A model generated the notes under the pieces. It worked only from the letters and a program-made list of their open reading frames with translations. It ran no database searches and was not told where the DNA came from. Position numbers and translations under genes: made by a program. DNA of 64,000 bases. Origin: Branchiostoma lanceolatum. Lineage: Eukaryota > Chordata > Leptocardii > Amphioxiformes > Branchiostomatidae. The stretch is from positions 9,563,424 to 9,627,423 of the forward strand of contig NC_089732.1 in NCBI RefSeq assembly GCF_035083965.1, written 5' to 3'. This document shows, one piece after another, positions 1-12,567 of this stretch; position 1 is the first letter of the stretch; each line of letters begins with the position of its first letter.

Positions 1-3000
1 AATGGTGAGATCGTGGTCTCTTATATTAAATTAGTGTCCCTGTGGGAGGTTAATTAAGTACGGCAGGTAAATTTTGAAACTTTTAGAAGATGCACTAGAA
101 TGTTAGCTATCACATCATGCCTTCCAAGTTCACCTGCCTAATTTAGTTTTTTTACCTAAAAGCCATCTGTTTAGTACAGTAGCTATAAAGTGGAAATCCT
201 GAGATCGTAGTCTCTTGTATTGAATTAGTGTCTCTGTGGGAGGTTAATTGAATCTGGCAGGTAAATTTTGAAACTTTAAAAAGATTCATTAGAATGAAGC
301 TATCATATTATGCTATCCGAGTTCACCTTCCTACTTTACTTTATTAGCAAAAGCCATCTGTTTAGTGCAGTAGCTATAAAGCGGAAATCGTGAGATCGTG
401 GTCTCTTGTAGTCAATTAGTGTCCCTGTGGGAGGTAAATTAAATCTGGCAGGTAAAGTTTGAAACCATTACAAGATGCACTAGATTGTTATTAATCATAT
501 TATGCCTTCCAAGTTCACCTGCCTAATTTCGTTTATTATCTAAAAGCCATGTGTTCAGTACAGTAGCTATAAGACAGAAATCTTGAGATCGTGGTCTATT
601 CTAGTCAATTAGTGTCCCTGTGGGAGGTTAATTAAATCCGGCAGGTAAATTTTGAAACTTTAAGAAGATGCACTAGATTGTTATTAATCATATTATGCCT
701 TCCAAGTTCACCTGCCTAATCTAGTTTATTACCTAAAAGCCACCTGTTTAGTACAGTAGCTATAAAGCGGAAATGGTGAGATCGTGGTCTCTTATATTAA
801 ATTAGTGTCCCTGTGGGAGGTTAATTAAGTACGGCAGGTAAATTTTGAAACTTTTAGAAGATGCACTAGAATGTTAGCTATCACATCATGCCTTCCAAGT
901 TCACCTGCCTAATTTAGTTTTTTTACCTAAAAGCCATCTGTTTAGTACAGTAGCTATAAAGTGGAAATCCTGAGATCGTAGTCTCTTGTATTGAATTAGT
1001 GTCCCTGTGGGAAGTAAATTAAATCCGGCAGGTAAAGTTTGAAACTTTAAGAAGATGCACTAGATTGATAGCTATCATATTATGCCTTCCAAGTTTACCT
1101 GCCTAATTTCGTTTATTAGCTTAAAGCCATCTGTTTAGTACAGTAGCTATATAGCGGAAATCGTGAGATCGTGGTCTCTTGTAGTCAATTAGTGTCCCTG
1201 TGGGAGGTAAATTAAATCTGGCAGGTAAAGTTTGAAACCATTAGAAGATGCACTAGATTGTTATTAATCATATTATGCCTTCCAAGTTCACCTGCCTAAT
1301 TTCGTTTATTATCTAAAAGCCATGTGTTCAGTACAGTAGCTATAAGACGGAAATCTTGAGATCGTGGTCTCTTGTAGTCAATTAGTGTCCCTGTGGGAGG
1401 TTAATTAAATCCGGCAGGTAAATTTTGAAACTTTAAGAAGATGCACTAGATTGTTATTAATCATATTATGCCTTCCAAGTTCACCTGCCTAATCTAGTTT
1501 ATTACCTAAAAGCCACCTGTTTAGTACAGTAGCTATAAAGCGGAAATGGTGAGATCGTGGTCTCTTATATTAAATTAGTGTCCCTGTGGGAGGTTAATTA
1601 AGTACGGCAGGTAAATTTTGAAACTTTTAGAAGATGCACTAGAATGTTAGCTATCACATCATGCCTTCCAAGTTCACCTGCCTAATTTAGTTTTTTTACC
1701 TAAAAGCCATCTGTTTAGTACAGTAGCTATAAAGTGGAAATCCTGAGATCGTAGTCTCTTGTATTGAATTAGTGTCTCTGTGGGAGGTTAATTGAATCTG
1801 GCAGGTAAATTTTGAAACTTTAAAAAGATTCATTAGAATGAAGCTATCATATTATGCTATCCGAGTTCACCTTCCTACTTTACTTTATTAGCAAAAGCCA
1901 TCTGTTTAGTGCAGTAGCTATAAAGCGGAAATCGTGAGATCGTGGTCTCTTGTAGTCAATTAGTGTCCCTGTGGGAGGTAAATTAAATCTGGCAGGTAAA
2001 GTTTGAAACCATTAGAAGATGCACTAGATTGTTATTAATCATATTATGCCTTCCAAGTTCACCTGCCTAATTTCGTTTATTATCTAAAAGCCATGTGTTC
2101 AGTACAGTAGCTATAAGACGGAAATCTTGAGATCGTGGTCTCTTGTAGTCAATTAGTGTCCCTGTGGGAGGTTAATTAAATCCGGCAGGTAAATTTTGAA
2201 ACTTTAAGAAGATGCACTAGATTGTTATTAATCATATTATGCCTTCCAAGTTCACCTGCCTAATCTAGTTTATTACCTAAAAGCCACCTGTTTAGTACAG
2301 TAGCTATAAAGCGGAAATGGTGAGATCGTGGTCTCTTATATTAAATTAGTGTCCCTGTGGGAGGTTAATTAAGTACGGCAGGTAAATTTTGAAACTTTTA
2401 GAAGATGCACTAGAATGTTAGCTATCACATCATGCCTTCCAAGCTCACCTGCCTAATTTAGTTTTTTTACCTAAAAGCCATCTGTTTAGTACAGTAGCTA
2501 TAAAGTGGAAATCCTGAGATCGTAGTCTCTTGTATTGAATTAGTGTCCCTGTGGGAAGTAAATTAAATCCGGCAGGTAAAGTTTGAAACTTTAAGAAGAT
2601 GCACTAGATTGATAGCTATCATATTATGCCTTCCAAGTTTACCTGCCTAATTTCGTTTATTAGCTTAAAGCCATCTGTTTAGTACAGTAGCTATATAGCG
2701 GAAATCGTGAGATCGTGGTCTCTTGTAGTCAATTAGTGTCCCTGTGGGAGGTAAATTAAATCTGGCAGGTAAATTTTAAGACTTTTTGAAGATGCACTAG
2801 ATTGTTAGCTATCATATTATGCCTTCCAAGTTCACCTGCGTAATTTAGTTTATCACCTAAAAGCCATCTGTTCAGTACAGTAGATATAACACGGAAATCT
2901 TGAGATCGTGGTCTCTTGTAGTCAATTAGTGTCCCTGTGGGAGGTTAATTAAATCCGGCAGGTAAATTTTGAAACTTTAAGAAGATGCACTAGATTGTTA

Positions 3001-6000
3001 TTAATCATATTATGCCTTCCAAGTTCACCTGCCTAATCTAGTTTATTACCTAAAAGCCACCTGTTTAGTACAGTAGCTATAAAGCGGAAATGGTGAGATC
3101 GTGGTCTCTTATATTAAATTAGTGTCCCTGTGGGAGGTTAATTAAGTACGGCAGGTAAATTTTGAAACTTTTAGAAGATGCACTAGAATGTTAGCTATCA
3201 CATCATGCCTTCCAAGTTCACCTGCCTAATTTAGTTTTTTTACCTAAAAGCCATCTGTTTAGTACAGTAGCTATAAAGTGGAAATCCTGAGATCGTAGTC
3301 TCTTGTATTGAATTAGTGTCCCTGTGGGAAGTAAATTAAATCCGGCAGGTAAAGTTTGAAACTTTAAGAAGATGCACTAGATTGATAGCTATCATATTAT
3401 GCCTTCCAAGTTTACCTGCCTAATTTCGTTTATTAGCTTAAAGCCATCTGTTTAGTACAGTAGCTATATAGCGGAAATCGTGAGATCGTGGTCTCTTGTA
3501 GTCAATTAGTGTCCCTGTGGGAGGTAAATTAAATCTGGCAGGTAAAGTTTGAAACCATTAGAAGATGCACTAGATTGTTATTAATCATATTATGCCTTCC
3601 AAGTTCACCTGCCTAATTTCGTTTATTATCTAAAAGCCATGTGTTCAGTACAGTAGCTATAAGACGGAAATCTTGAGATCGTGGTCTCTTGTAGTCAATT
3701 AGTGTCCCTGTGGGAGGTTAATTAAATCCGGCAGGTAAATTTTGAAACTTTAAGAAGATGCACTAGATTGTTATTAATCATATTATGCCTTCCAAGTTCA
3801 CCTGCCTAATCTAGTTTATTACCTAAAAGCCACCTGTTTAGTACAGTAGCTATAAAGCGGAAATGGTGAGATCGTGGTCTCTTATATTAAATTAGTGTCC
3901 CTGTGGGAGGTTAATTAAGTACGGCAGGTAAATTTTGAAACTTTTAGAAGATGCACTAGAATGTTAGCTATCACATCATGCCTTCCAAGTTCACCTGCCT
4001 AATTTAGTTTTTTTACCTAAAAGCCATCTGTTTAGTACAGTAGCTATAAAGTGGAAATCCTGAGATCGTAGTCTCTTGTATTGAATTAGTGTCTCTGTGG
4101 GAGGTTAATTGAATCTGGCAGGTAAATTTTGAAACTTTAAAAAGATTCATTAGAATGAAGCTATCATATTATGCTATCCGAGTTCACCTTCCTACTTTAC
4201 TTTATTAGCAAAAGCCATCTGTTTAGTGCAGTAGCTATAAAGCGGAAATCGTGAGATCGTGGTCTCTTGTAGTCAATTAGTGTCCCTGTGGGAGGTAAAT
4301 TAAATCTGGCAGGTAAAGTTTGAAACCATTAGAAGATGCACTAGATTGTTATTAATCATATTATGCCTTCCAAGTTCACCTGCCTAATTTCGTTTATTAT
4401 CTAAAAGCCATGTGTTCAGTACAGTAGCTATAAGACGGAAATCTTGAGATCGTGGTCTCTTGTAGTCAATTAGTGTCCCTGTGGGAGGTTAATTAAATCC
4501 GGCAGGTAAATTTTGAAACTTTAAGAAGATGCACTAGATTGTTATTAATCATATTATGCCTTCCAAGTTCACCTGCCTAATCTAGTTTATTACCTAAAAG
4601 CCACCTGTTTAGTACAGTAGCTATAAAGCGGAAATGGTGAGATCGTGGTCTCTTATATTAAATTAGTGTCCCTGTGGGAGGTTAATTAAGTACGGCAGGT
4701 AAATTTTGAAACTTTTAGAAGATGCACTAGAATGTTAGCTATCACATCATGCCTTCCAAGTTCACCTGCCTAATTTAGTTTTTTTACCTAAAAGCCATCT
4801 GTTTAGTACAGTAGCTATAAAGTGGAAATCCTGAGATCGTAGTCTCTTGTATTGAATTAGTGTCCCTGTGGGAAGTAAATTAAATCCGGCAGGTAAAGTT
4901 TGAAACTTTAAGAAGATGCACTAGATTGATAGCTATCATATTATGCCTTCCAAGTTTACCTGCCTAATTTCGTTTATTAGCTTAAAGCCATCTGTTTAGT
5001 ACAGTAGCTATATAGCGGAAATCGTGAGATCGTGGTCTCTTGTAGTCAATTAGTGTCCCTGTGGGAGGTAAATTAAATCTGGCAGGTAAATTTTAAGACT
5101 TTTTGAAGATGCACTAGATTGTTAGCTATCATATTATGCCTTCCAAGTTCACCTGCGTAATTTAGTTTATCACCTAAAAGCCATCTGTTCAGTACAGTAG
5201 ATATAACACGGAAATCTTGAGATCGTGGTCTCTTGTAGTCAATTAGTGTCCCTGTGGGAGGTTAATTAAATCCGGCAGGTAAATTTTGAAACTTTAAGAA
5301 GATGCACTAGATTGTTATTAATCATATTATGCCTTCCAAGTTCACCTGCCTAATCTAGTTTATTACCTAAAAGCCACCTGTTTAGTACAGTAGCTATAAA
5401 GCGGAAATGGTGAGATCGTGGTCTCTTATATTAAATTAGTGTCCCTGTGGGAGGTTAATTAAGTACGGCAGGTAAATTTTGAAACTTTTAGAAGATGCAC
5501 TAGAATGTTAGCTATCACATCATGCCTTCCAAGTTCACCTGCCTAATTTAGTTTTTTTACCTAAAAGCCATCTGTTTAGTACAGTAGCTATAAAGTGGAA
5601 ATCCTGAGATCGTAGTCTCTTGTATTGAATTAGTGTCCCTGTGGGAAGTAAATTAAATCCGGCAGGTAAAGTTTGAAACTTTAAGAAGATGCACTAGATT
5701 GATAGCTATCATATTATGCCTTCCAAGTTTACCTGCCTAATTTCGTTTATTAGCTTAAAGCCATCTGTTTAGTACAGTAGCTATATAGCGGAAATCGTGA
5801 GATCGTGGTCTCTTGTAGTCAATTAGTGTCCCTGTGGGAGGTAAATTAAATCTGGCAGGTAAAGTTTGAAACCATTAGAAGATGCACTAGATTGTTATTA
5901 ATCATATTATGCCTTCCAAGTTCACCTGCCTAATTTCGTTTATTATCTAAAAGCCATGTGTTCAGTACAGTAGCTATAAGACGGAAATCTTGAGATCGTG

Positions 6001-6569
6001 GTCTCTTGTAATAATTAGTGTCCCTGTGGGAGGTTAATTAAATCCGGCAGGTAAATTTTGAAACTTTAAGAAGATGCACTAGATTGTTATTAATCATATT
6101 ATGCCTTCCAAGTTCACCTGCCTAATCTAGTTTATTACCTAAAAGCCACCTGTTTAGTACAGTAGCTATAAAGCGGAAATGGTGAGATCGTGGTCTCTTA
6201 TATTAAATTAGTGTCCCTGTGGGAGGTTAATTAAGTACGGCAGGTAAATTTTGAAACTTTTAGAAGATGCACTAGAATGTTAGCTATCACATCATGCCTT
6301 CCAAGTTCACCTGCCTAATTTAGTTTTTTTACCTAAAAGCCATCTGTTTAGTACAGTAGCTATAAAGTGGAAATCCTGAGATCGTAGTCTCTTGTATTGA
6401 ATTAGTGTCTCTGTGGGAGGTTAATTGAATCTGGCAGGTAAATTTTGAAACTTTAAAAAGATTCATTAGAATGTAAGCTATCATATTATGCTATCCGAGT
6501 TCACCTTCCTACTTTACTTTATTAGCAAAAGCCATCTGTTTAGTGCAGTAGCTATAAAGCGGAAATCAT
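1..6569. repeat. Satellite array, homogenised block with nested higher-order repeats
   Basis: Tandem monomers of 191-194 bp fill this block. Taking the near-palindrome GAGATCGTGGTCTC as the phase mark, successive starts are 7, 201, 392, 585 and 778. Four monomer types form a higher-order unit starting at 7, 778, 1551, 2322, 3095, 3868, 4639, 5412 and 6184 (771-773 bp apart). A third level is visible. Monomer 2 occurs as type A (GTCTCTGTGGGAGG) or type B (GTCCCTGTGGGAAG), and monomer 3 occasionally carries a TAAGACTTTTTGAAG variant. The order A, B+variant, B repeats at 1551-3867 and 3868-6183, giving a 2317-bp, 12-monomer unit. Copies differ by very few bases, for example one change near 2444 and a small deletion near 6011. 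No open reading frame of note lies in the block. The left edge is cut by the window. Confidence 0.97.
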
Positions 6570-9500
6570 GAGTTCGTAGTCTCTTATATTAAATTAGTGT
6601 CTCTGTGGGAGGTTAATTAAATCTGGCAGGTAAAGTTTGAAACTTTTAGAAGATGCACTAGATTGATAGCTATCATATTATGCCTTCCAAGTTCACCTGC
6701 CTAATTTCATTTATTAGCTTAAAGCCATCTGTTCAGTACAGTATAGGTATAAGACGGAAATCTTGAGATCGTGGTCTATTCTAGTCAATTAGTGTCCCTG
6801 TGGGAGGTTAATTAAATCTGGCAGGTAAATTTTGAAACCATTACAAGATGCACTAGATTGTTATTAATCATATTATGCCTTCTAAGTTTACTTGCCTAAT
6901 TGAGTTTATTAGCTTAAAGCCACCTGTTTAGTACAGTAGCTATATATCGGAAATCGTGAGATCGTGGTCTCTTGTAGTCAATTATTGTCCCTGTAGGAGG
7001 TTAATCAAATCTGGCAGGTAAAGTTTGAAACTTTTACAAGATGCACTAGATTGTTAGCTATCGCATTATGCCTTCCAAGTTCACCTGCCTAATTTCGTTT
7101 ATTAGCTAAAAGCCATCTGTTCAGTACTTTAGCGATAATGCGGAAATCTTGAGATCGTAGTCTCTTGTTGTCAATTAGTGTCCCTGTGGGAGGTTAATTA
7201 AATCTGGCAGGTAAATTTTAAGACTTTTTGAAGATGCACTAGATTGTTAGCTATCATATTATGCCTTCCAAGTTCACCTGCGTAATTTAGTTTATTACCT
7301 AAAAGCCATCTGTTCAGTACAGTAGATATAACACGGAAATCTTGAGATCGTAGTCTCTTGTAGTCAATTAGTGTCCCTGTGGGAGGTTAATTAAATCTGG
7401 CAGGTAAATTTTGATACTTTTAGAAGATGCACTAGATTGATAGCTATCATATTATGCCTTCCAAGTTCACCTGCCTAATTTCATTTATTAGCTTAAAGCC
7501 ATCTGTTCAGTACAGTATAGGTATAAGACGGAAATCTTGAGATCGTGGTCTATTCTAGTCAATAAGTGTCCCTCTGGGAGGTTAATTAAATCTGGCAGGT
7601 AAATTTTAAAACCATTACAAGATGCACTAGATTGTTATTAATCATATTATGCCTTCTAAGTTTACTTGCCTGATTTAGTTTATTAGCTTAAAGCCACCTG
7701 TTTAGTACAGTAGCTATATATCGGAAATCGTGAGATCGTAGTCTCTTGTAGTCAATTATTGTCCCTGTAGGAGGTTAATCAAATCTGGCAGGTAAAGTTT
7801 GAAACCATTACAAGATGCACTAGATTGTTAGCTATCGCATTATGCCTTCCAAGTTCACCTGCCTAATTTCGTTTATTAGCTAAAAGCCATCTGTTCAGTA
7901 CTTTAGCGATAATGCGGAAATCTTGAGATCGTAGTCTCTTGTTGTCAATTAGTGTCCCTGTGGGAGGTTAATTAAATCTGGCAGGTAAATTTTAAGACTT
8001 TTACAAGATGCACTAGATTGTTAGCTATCACATCATGCCTTTCAATTTCACCTGCCTAATTCCATTTATTAGCTAAAAGCCATCTGTTCAGTACAGTAAG
8101 TATAAGACGGAAATCTTGAGATCGTGGTCTCTTGTAGTCAATTAGTGTCCCTGTGGGAGGTAAATTAAATCTGGCAGGTAACTTTTGAAACCATTACAAG
8201 ATGCATTAGATTGTTATTAATCATATTAGGCCTTCCAAGTTTACTTGCCTAATTTAGTTTATAAGCTTAAAGCCACCTGTTTAGTACAGTAGCTATATAG
8301 CGGAAATCGTGAGATCGTGGTCTCTTGTAGTCAATAAGTGTCCCTGTGGGAGGTTAATTTAATCTGGCAGGTAAATTTTAAGACTTTTAGAAGATGCACT
8401 AGATTGTTAGCTATGATATTATGCCTTCCAAGTTCACCTGCCTAATTTCGTTTATTACCGAAAAGCCATATTTTCAGTACAGTAGCTATAAAGCGGAAAT
8501 CTTGAGATCATGGTCTCTTGTAGTCAATAAGTGTCCCTGTGGGAGGTAAATTAAATCTGGCAGGTAACTTTTGAAACCATTACAAGATGCACTAGATTAA
8601 TAGCTATCATATTATGCCTTCCAAGTTTACCTGCCCAATTTCGTTTATTAGCTTAAAGCCATCGGTTTAGTACAGTACAGTAGCTATATAGCGGAAATCG
8701 TGAGATTGTGGTCTCTTGTAGTCAATTAGTGTCCCTGTGGGAGGTAAATTAAATATGGCAGGTAAAGTTTGAAACTTTTACAAGATGCACTAGATTGTTA
8801 TTAATTATATTATGCCTTCCAAGTTCACATGCCTAATTTCGTTTATTATCTAAAAGCAATCTGTTCAGTACAGTAGCTATAAGAAGGAAATCTTGTGATC
8901 GTAGTCTCTTGTATTGAATTAGTGTCCCTGTGGGAGGTTAATTAAATCCGGCAGGTAAATTTTGAAACTTTAAGAAGATGCACTAGATTGTTAGCTATCA
9001 TATTATGCCTTCCAGGTTAACCTGCCTAATTTCGTTTATTAGCTTAAAGCCACCTGTTTAGTACAGTAGCTATAAAGCGGAAATGGTGTGATCGTGGTCT
9101 CTTATATTAAATTAGTGTCCCTGTGGGAGGTTAATTAAATCTGGCAGGTAAATTTTGAAACTTTTAGAAGATGCACTAGAATGTTAGCTATCACATCATG
9201 CCTTCCAAGTTCACCTGCCTAATTTAGTTTTTTTTACCTAAAAGCCATCTGTTTAGTACAGTAGCTATAAAGTGGAAATTCTGAGATCGTAGTCTCTTGT
9301 ATTGAATTAGTGTCTCTGTGGGAGGTTAATTGAATCTGGCAGGTAAATTTTGAAACTTTAAAAAGATTCATTAGAATGTAAGCTATCATATTATGCTATC
9401 CGAGTTCACCTTCCTACTTTACTTTATTAGCAAAAGCCATCTGTTTAGTACAGTAGCTATAAAGCGGAAATCATGAGTTCGTGGTCTCTTATATTAAATT

Positions 9501-10915
9501 AGTGTCTCTGTGGGAGGTTAATTAAATCTGGCAGGTAAAGTTTGAAACTTTTACAAGATGCACTAAATTGTTAGCTATCATATTATTCCTTCCAAGTTCA
9601 CCTGCCTAATTTCGTTTATTAGCTAAAAGCCATCTGTTCAGTACATTAGCGATAAAGCGGAAATCTTGAGATCGTAGTCTCTTGTAGTCGATTAGTGTCC
9701 CTGTGGGAGGTTAATTAAATCTGGCAGGTAAATTTTAAGAGTTTTAGAAGATGCACTAGATTGTTAGCTATCATATTATGCCTTCCAAGTTCACCTGCCT
9801 AATTTCATTTATTAGCTTAAAGCCATCTGTTCAGTACAGTATAGGTATAAGACGGAAATCTTGAGATCGTGGTCTATTTTAGTCAATTAGTGTCCCTGTG
9901 GGAGGTAAATTAAATCTGGCAGGTAAATTTTGAAACCATTACAAGATGCACTAGATTGTTATTAATCATATTATGCCTTCTAAGTTTACTTGCCTAATTG
10001 AGTTTATTAGCTTAAAGCCACCTGTTTAGTACAGTAGCTATATATCGGAAATCGTGAGATCGTGGTCTCTTGTAGTCAATTATTGTCCCTGTAGGAGGTT
10101 AATCAAATCTGGCAGGTAAAGTTTGAAACTTTTAGAAGAAGCACTAGATTGTTAGCTATCCCATTATGCCTTTCAAGTTCACCTGCCTAATTTCGTTTAT
10201 TAGCTAAAAGCCATCTGTTCAGTACTTTAGCGATAATGCGGAAATCTTGAGATCGTAGTCTCTTGTTGTCAATTAGTGTCCCTGTGGGAGGTTAATTAAA
10301 TCTGGCAGGTAAATTTTAAGACTTTTTGAAGATGCACTAGATTGTTAGCTATCATATTATGCCTTCCAAGTTCACCTGCCTAATTTCGTTTATTACCGAA
10401 AAGCCATCTTTTCAGTACAGTAGCTATAAAGCGGAAATCTTGAGATCATGGTCTCTTGTAGTCAATTAGTGTCCCTGTGGGAAGTAAATTAAATCCGGCA
10501 GGTTAAGTTTGAAACTTTTAGAAGATGCACTAGATTGTTAGCTATTATATTATGCCTTCCAAGTTCACCTGCCTAATTTCGTTTATTACCGAAAAGCCAT
10601 CTTTTCAGTACTTTAGCTATAAAGCGGAAATCTTGAGATCATGGTCTCTTGTAGTCAATTAGTGTCCCTGTGGGAAGTAAATTAAATCCGGCAGGTTAAG
10701 TTTGAAACTTTAAGAAGATGCACTAGATTGTTAGCTATCATATTATGCCTTCCAAGTTCACCTGCCTAATTTAGTTTATTAGCTAAAAGCAATCTGTTCA
10801 GTGCAGTAGTTATAAAGCGGAATTCTTGAGATCGTTGTCTCTTGTAGTCAATTAGTGTCCCTGTGGGAGGTAAATTAAATAATTCTTGAGGGAATTAAAT
10901 CCCGCAGGTAAATTT
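6570..10915. repeat. Satellite array, diverged monomer block and array edge
   Basis: The same roughly 193-bp monomer continues in the same orientation (about 22 copies), but neighbouring copies differ at many positions and the strict four-monomer rhythm is lost. Local repeats of two or three monomers are still visible: the block near 6750-7330 resembles those near 7550-7920 and 9860-10330. The last recognisable monomer fragment ends at about 10915, after a short duplication of AATTCTTGAG. Diverged monomers bordering a homogenised higher-order block are the classic edge of a satellite array, where unequal exchange no longer homogenises copies. Confidence 0.95.
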
Positions 10916-12567
10916 GGACACGTTCACTTGTGTTTCTCTTAAAGGTGGTAGCCACAATTACCAGGCGTTTAAGTTTAACTGCAATTCACACATTTTCCAC
11001 TATGTGTCGCTCTTATGGTTATTTGTTGTTGTTTTTCTGTGTTTTTTCCCATTTAAAGTAACCTGACTTTCAAAGTATAGACCCGAGTCTTCACGGAAGA
11101 GATCTTATATCTATTTTGTCCACATTCACGGCGAAAAACCCGATGAATCAAATAAATAAGCAAATTTAGTGAGTATCGGTGCATCCGAATCAGCTGCTAG
11201 CTTTCCTATAGCCGAATCGGCTGCTGGAATGGGCTGTTGAATCGGCTGCTGGAATCGGCTGCCGAAAGGGCTGCTAACTTCAGGTCGGTCGTGTAGCAAG
11301 TAGTTCATTTCATCCCAGTCCGGTGTCCCACATAGAATTGTCGTTCTTTATAAATGATTAACAAACTTGATAAATGGTTAACACGACCTTTGCATGATAG
11401 GATACGCAAATATTCCCTCGTAACAGTCTTGTTATACTTACTCTTCAATCTTTTCATAACGTAATTTTATGATATTGCAAATCCGTGGGGCAGCACAATT
11501 CATTAGTCTTGCCGCAATTCCTAATTTTTTGGCTGTTAATGTCAGAACTACCGATCAGCTGTTTTTTTTTTTAAATTTCTTTGTTTGTTTCTTATTTTAG
11601 AATGGTCAAAGTTTGCGCTTAGGTAATATTGACCTACTACAAATAAATGTGATCGAATTCTACCTACTAGGCATGTGCGTTGCAACACAACCGTGTCGAA
11701 TTGAACAAAATTGCAACCTTATATATTTGTAACTCAACGTTGCAATTTGTCAAGATATGTACGGGTGGAGTATTGGATACTTGATCTCACGATCTGCAAG
11801 GTGAAAATAGGTTGAACTTCTGTCACTAGAAAGATTGATATCCACTTTAAAAAAATGACATAACAGCATTAAGGAATTCGACCAATGTACTGCGATGTAA
11901 GAAAGATCGACTTCCATTTCAGTGTGAGGGAAATCCGTATACCTTGGCACATCTTAGGAATGTCACTAACATTAAAGGGCGTGCCGCTTGCAACTTCGGT
12001 GTGCGATTGCATCACAAGAAGGAATGAACTTTGCCTGTTGTTAATCTGTGCACCGTAAGAATCACGGTGACAGAGTTGGGTCTACGCACGAACCGATGAC
12101 GTAAATCGTGATGGAAGTTTCCACAGTGACGGATCAGGCACTGTAATATTCCTTGATCTTCCTTTGTAATGCACGACAACATATTAATATATTAAGCTTA
12201 GTAGCTCCTGGCCAATCCCACAATGTTCATCGCTCTGAAACTCAAAATATGATGCAAGGGTGACAAAACACGCTGAAGCAATCCTTTGTTGCTATGGGCT
12301 TTCTTCGAAGATACTTGAATACTTTATTGACACAGTTTCATAACGCTCAACATTTTGATATTCCTAGATCCTACATTCTTCAAAGGAACTATCAAGAGAC
12401 TAAAATGACATTGAAATAAATGAGATAAACTTTCGGTAATCATTTCTCAGCTAACCGACATCTTTCACCCCACAGTCGTCCCTCAGCAAGACATCTGGAG
12501 CCGTATAGTTCCCGTTTAGAACTTTTATTCAGTTTGGTACCACTTTGAGTGACTTATGAACTTTCAG
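10916..12567. other. Region between satellite and first recognised ELOVL exon
   Basis: AT-rich DNA with no exon I can support. It should either hold the missing first coding exon of the elongase or be part of its first intron. At 11188-11280 there is a degenerate short tandem repeat of the type GAATCGGCTGCTG. The short open frames here (for example 11126-11308 minus) are composed of that repeat or of random sequence, and I regard them as non-coding. Confidence 0.6.

Noticed and set aside
1-10915. CRISPR-like direct repeat array
   Set aside because: Repeats are contiguous roughly 193-bp monomers without unique spacers, in a spliced eukaryotic genome; this is a satellite.
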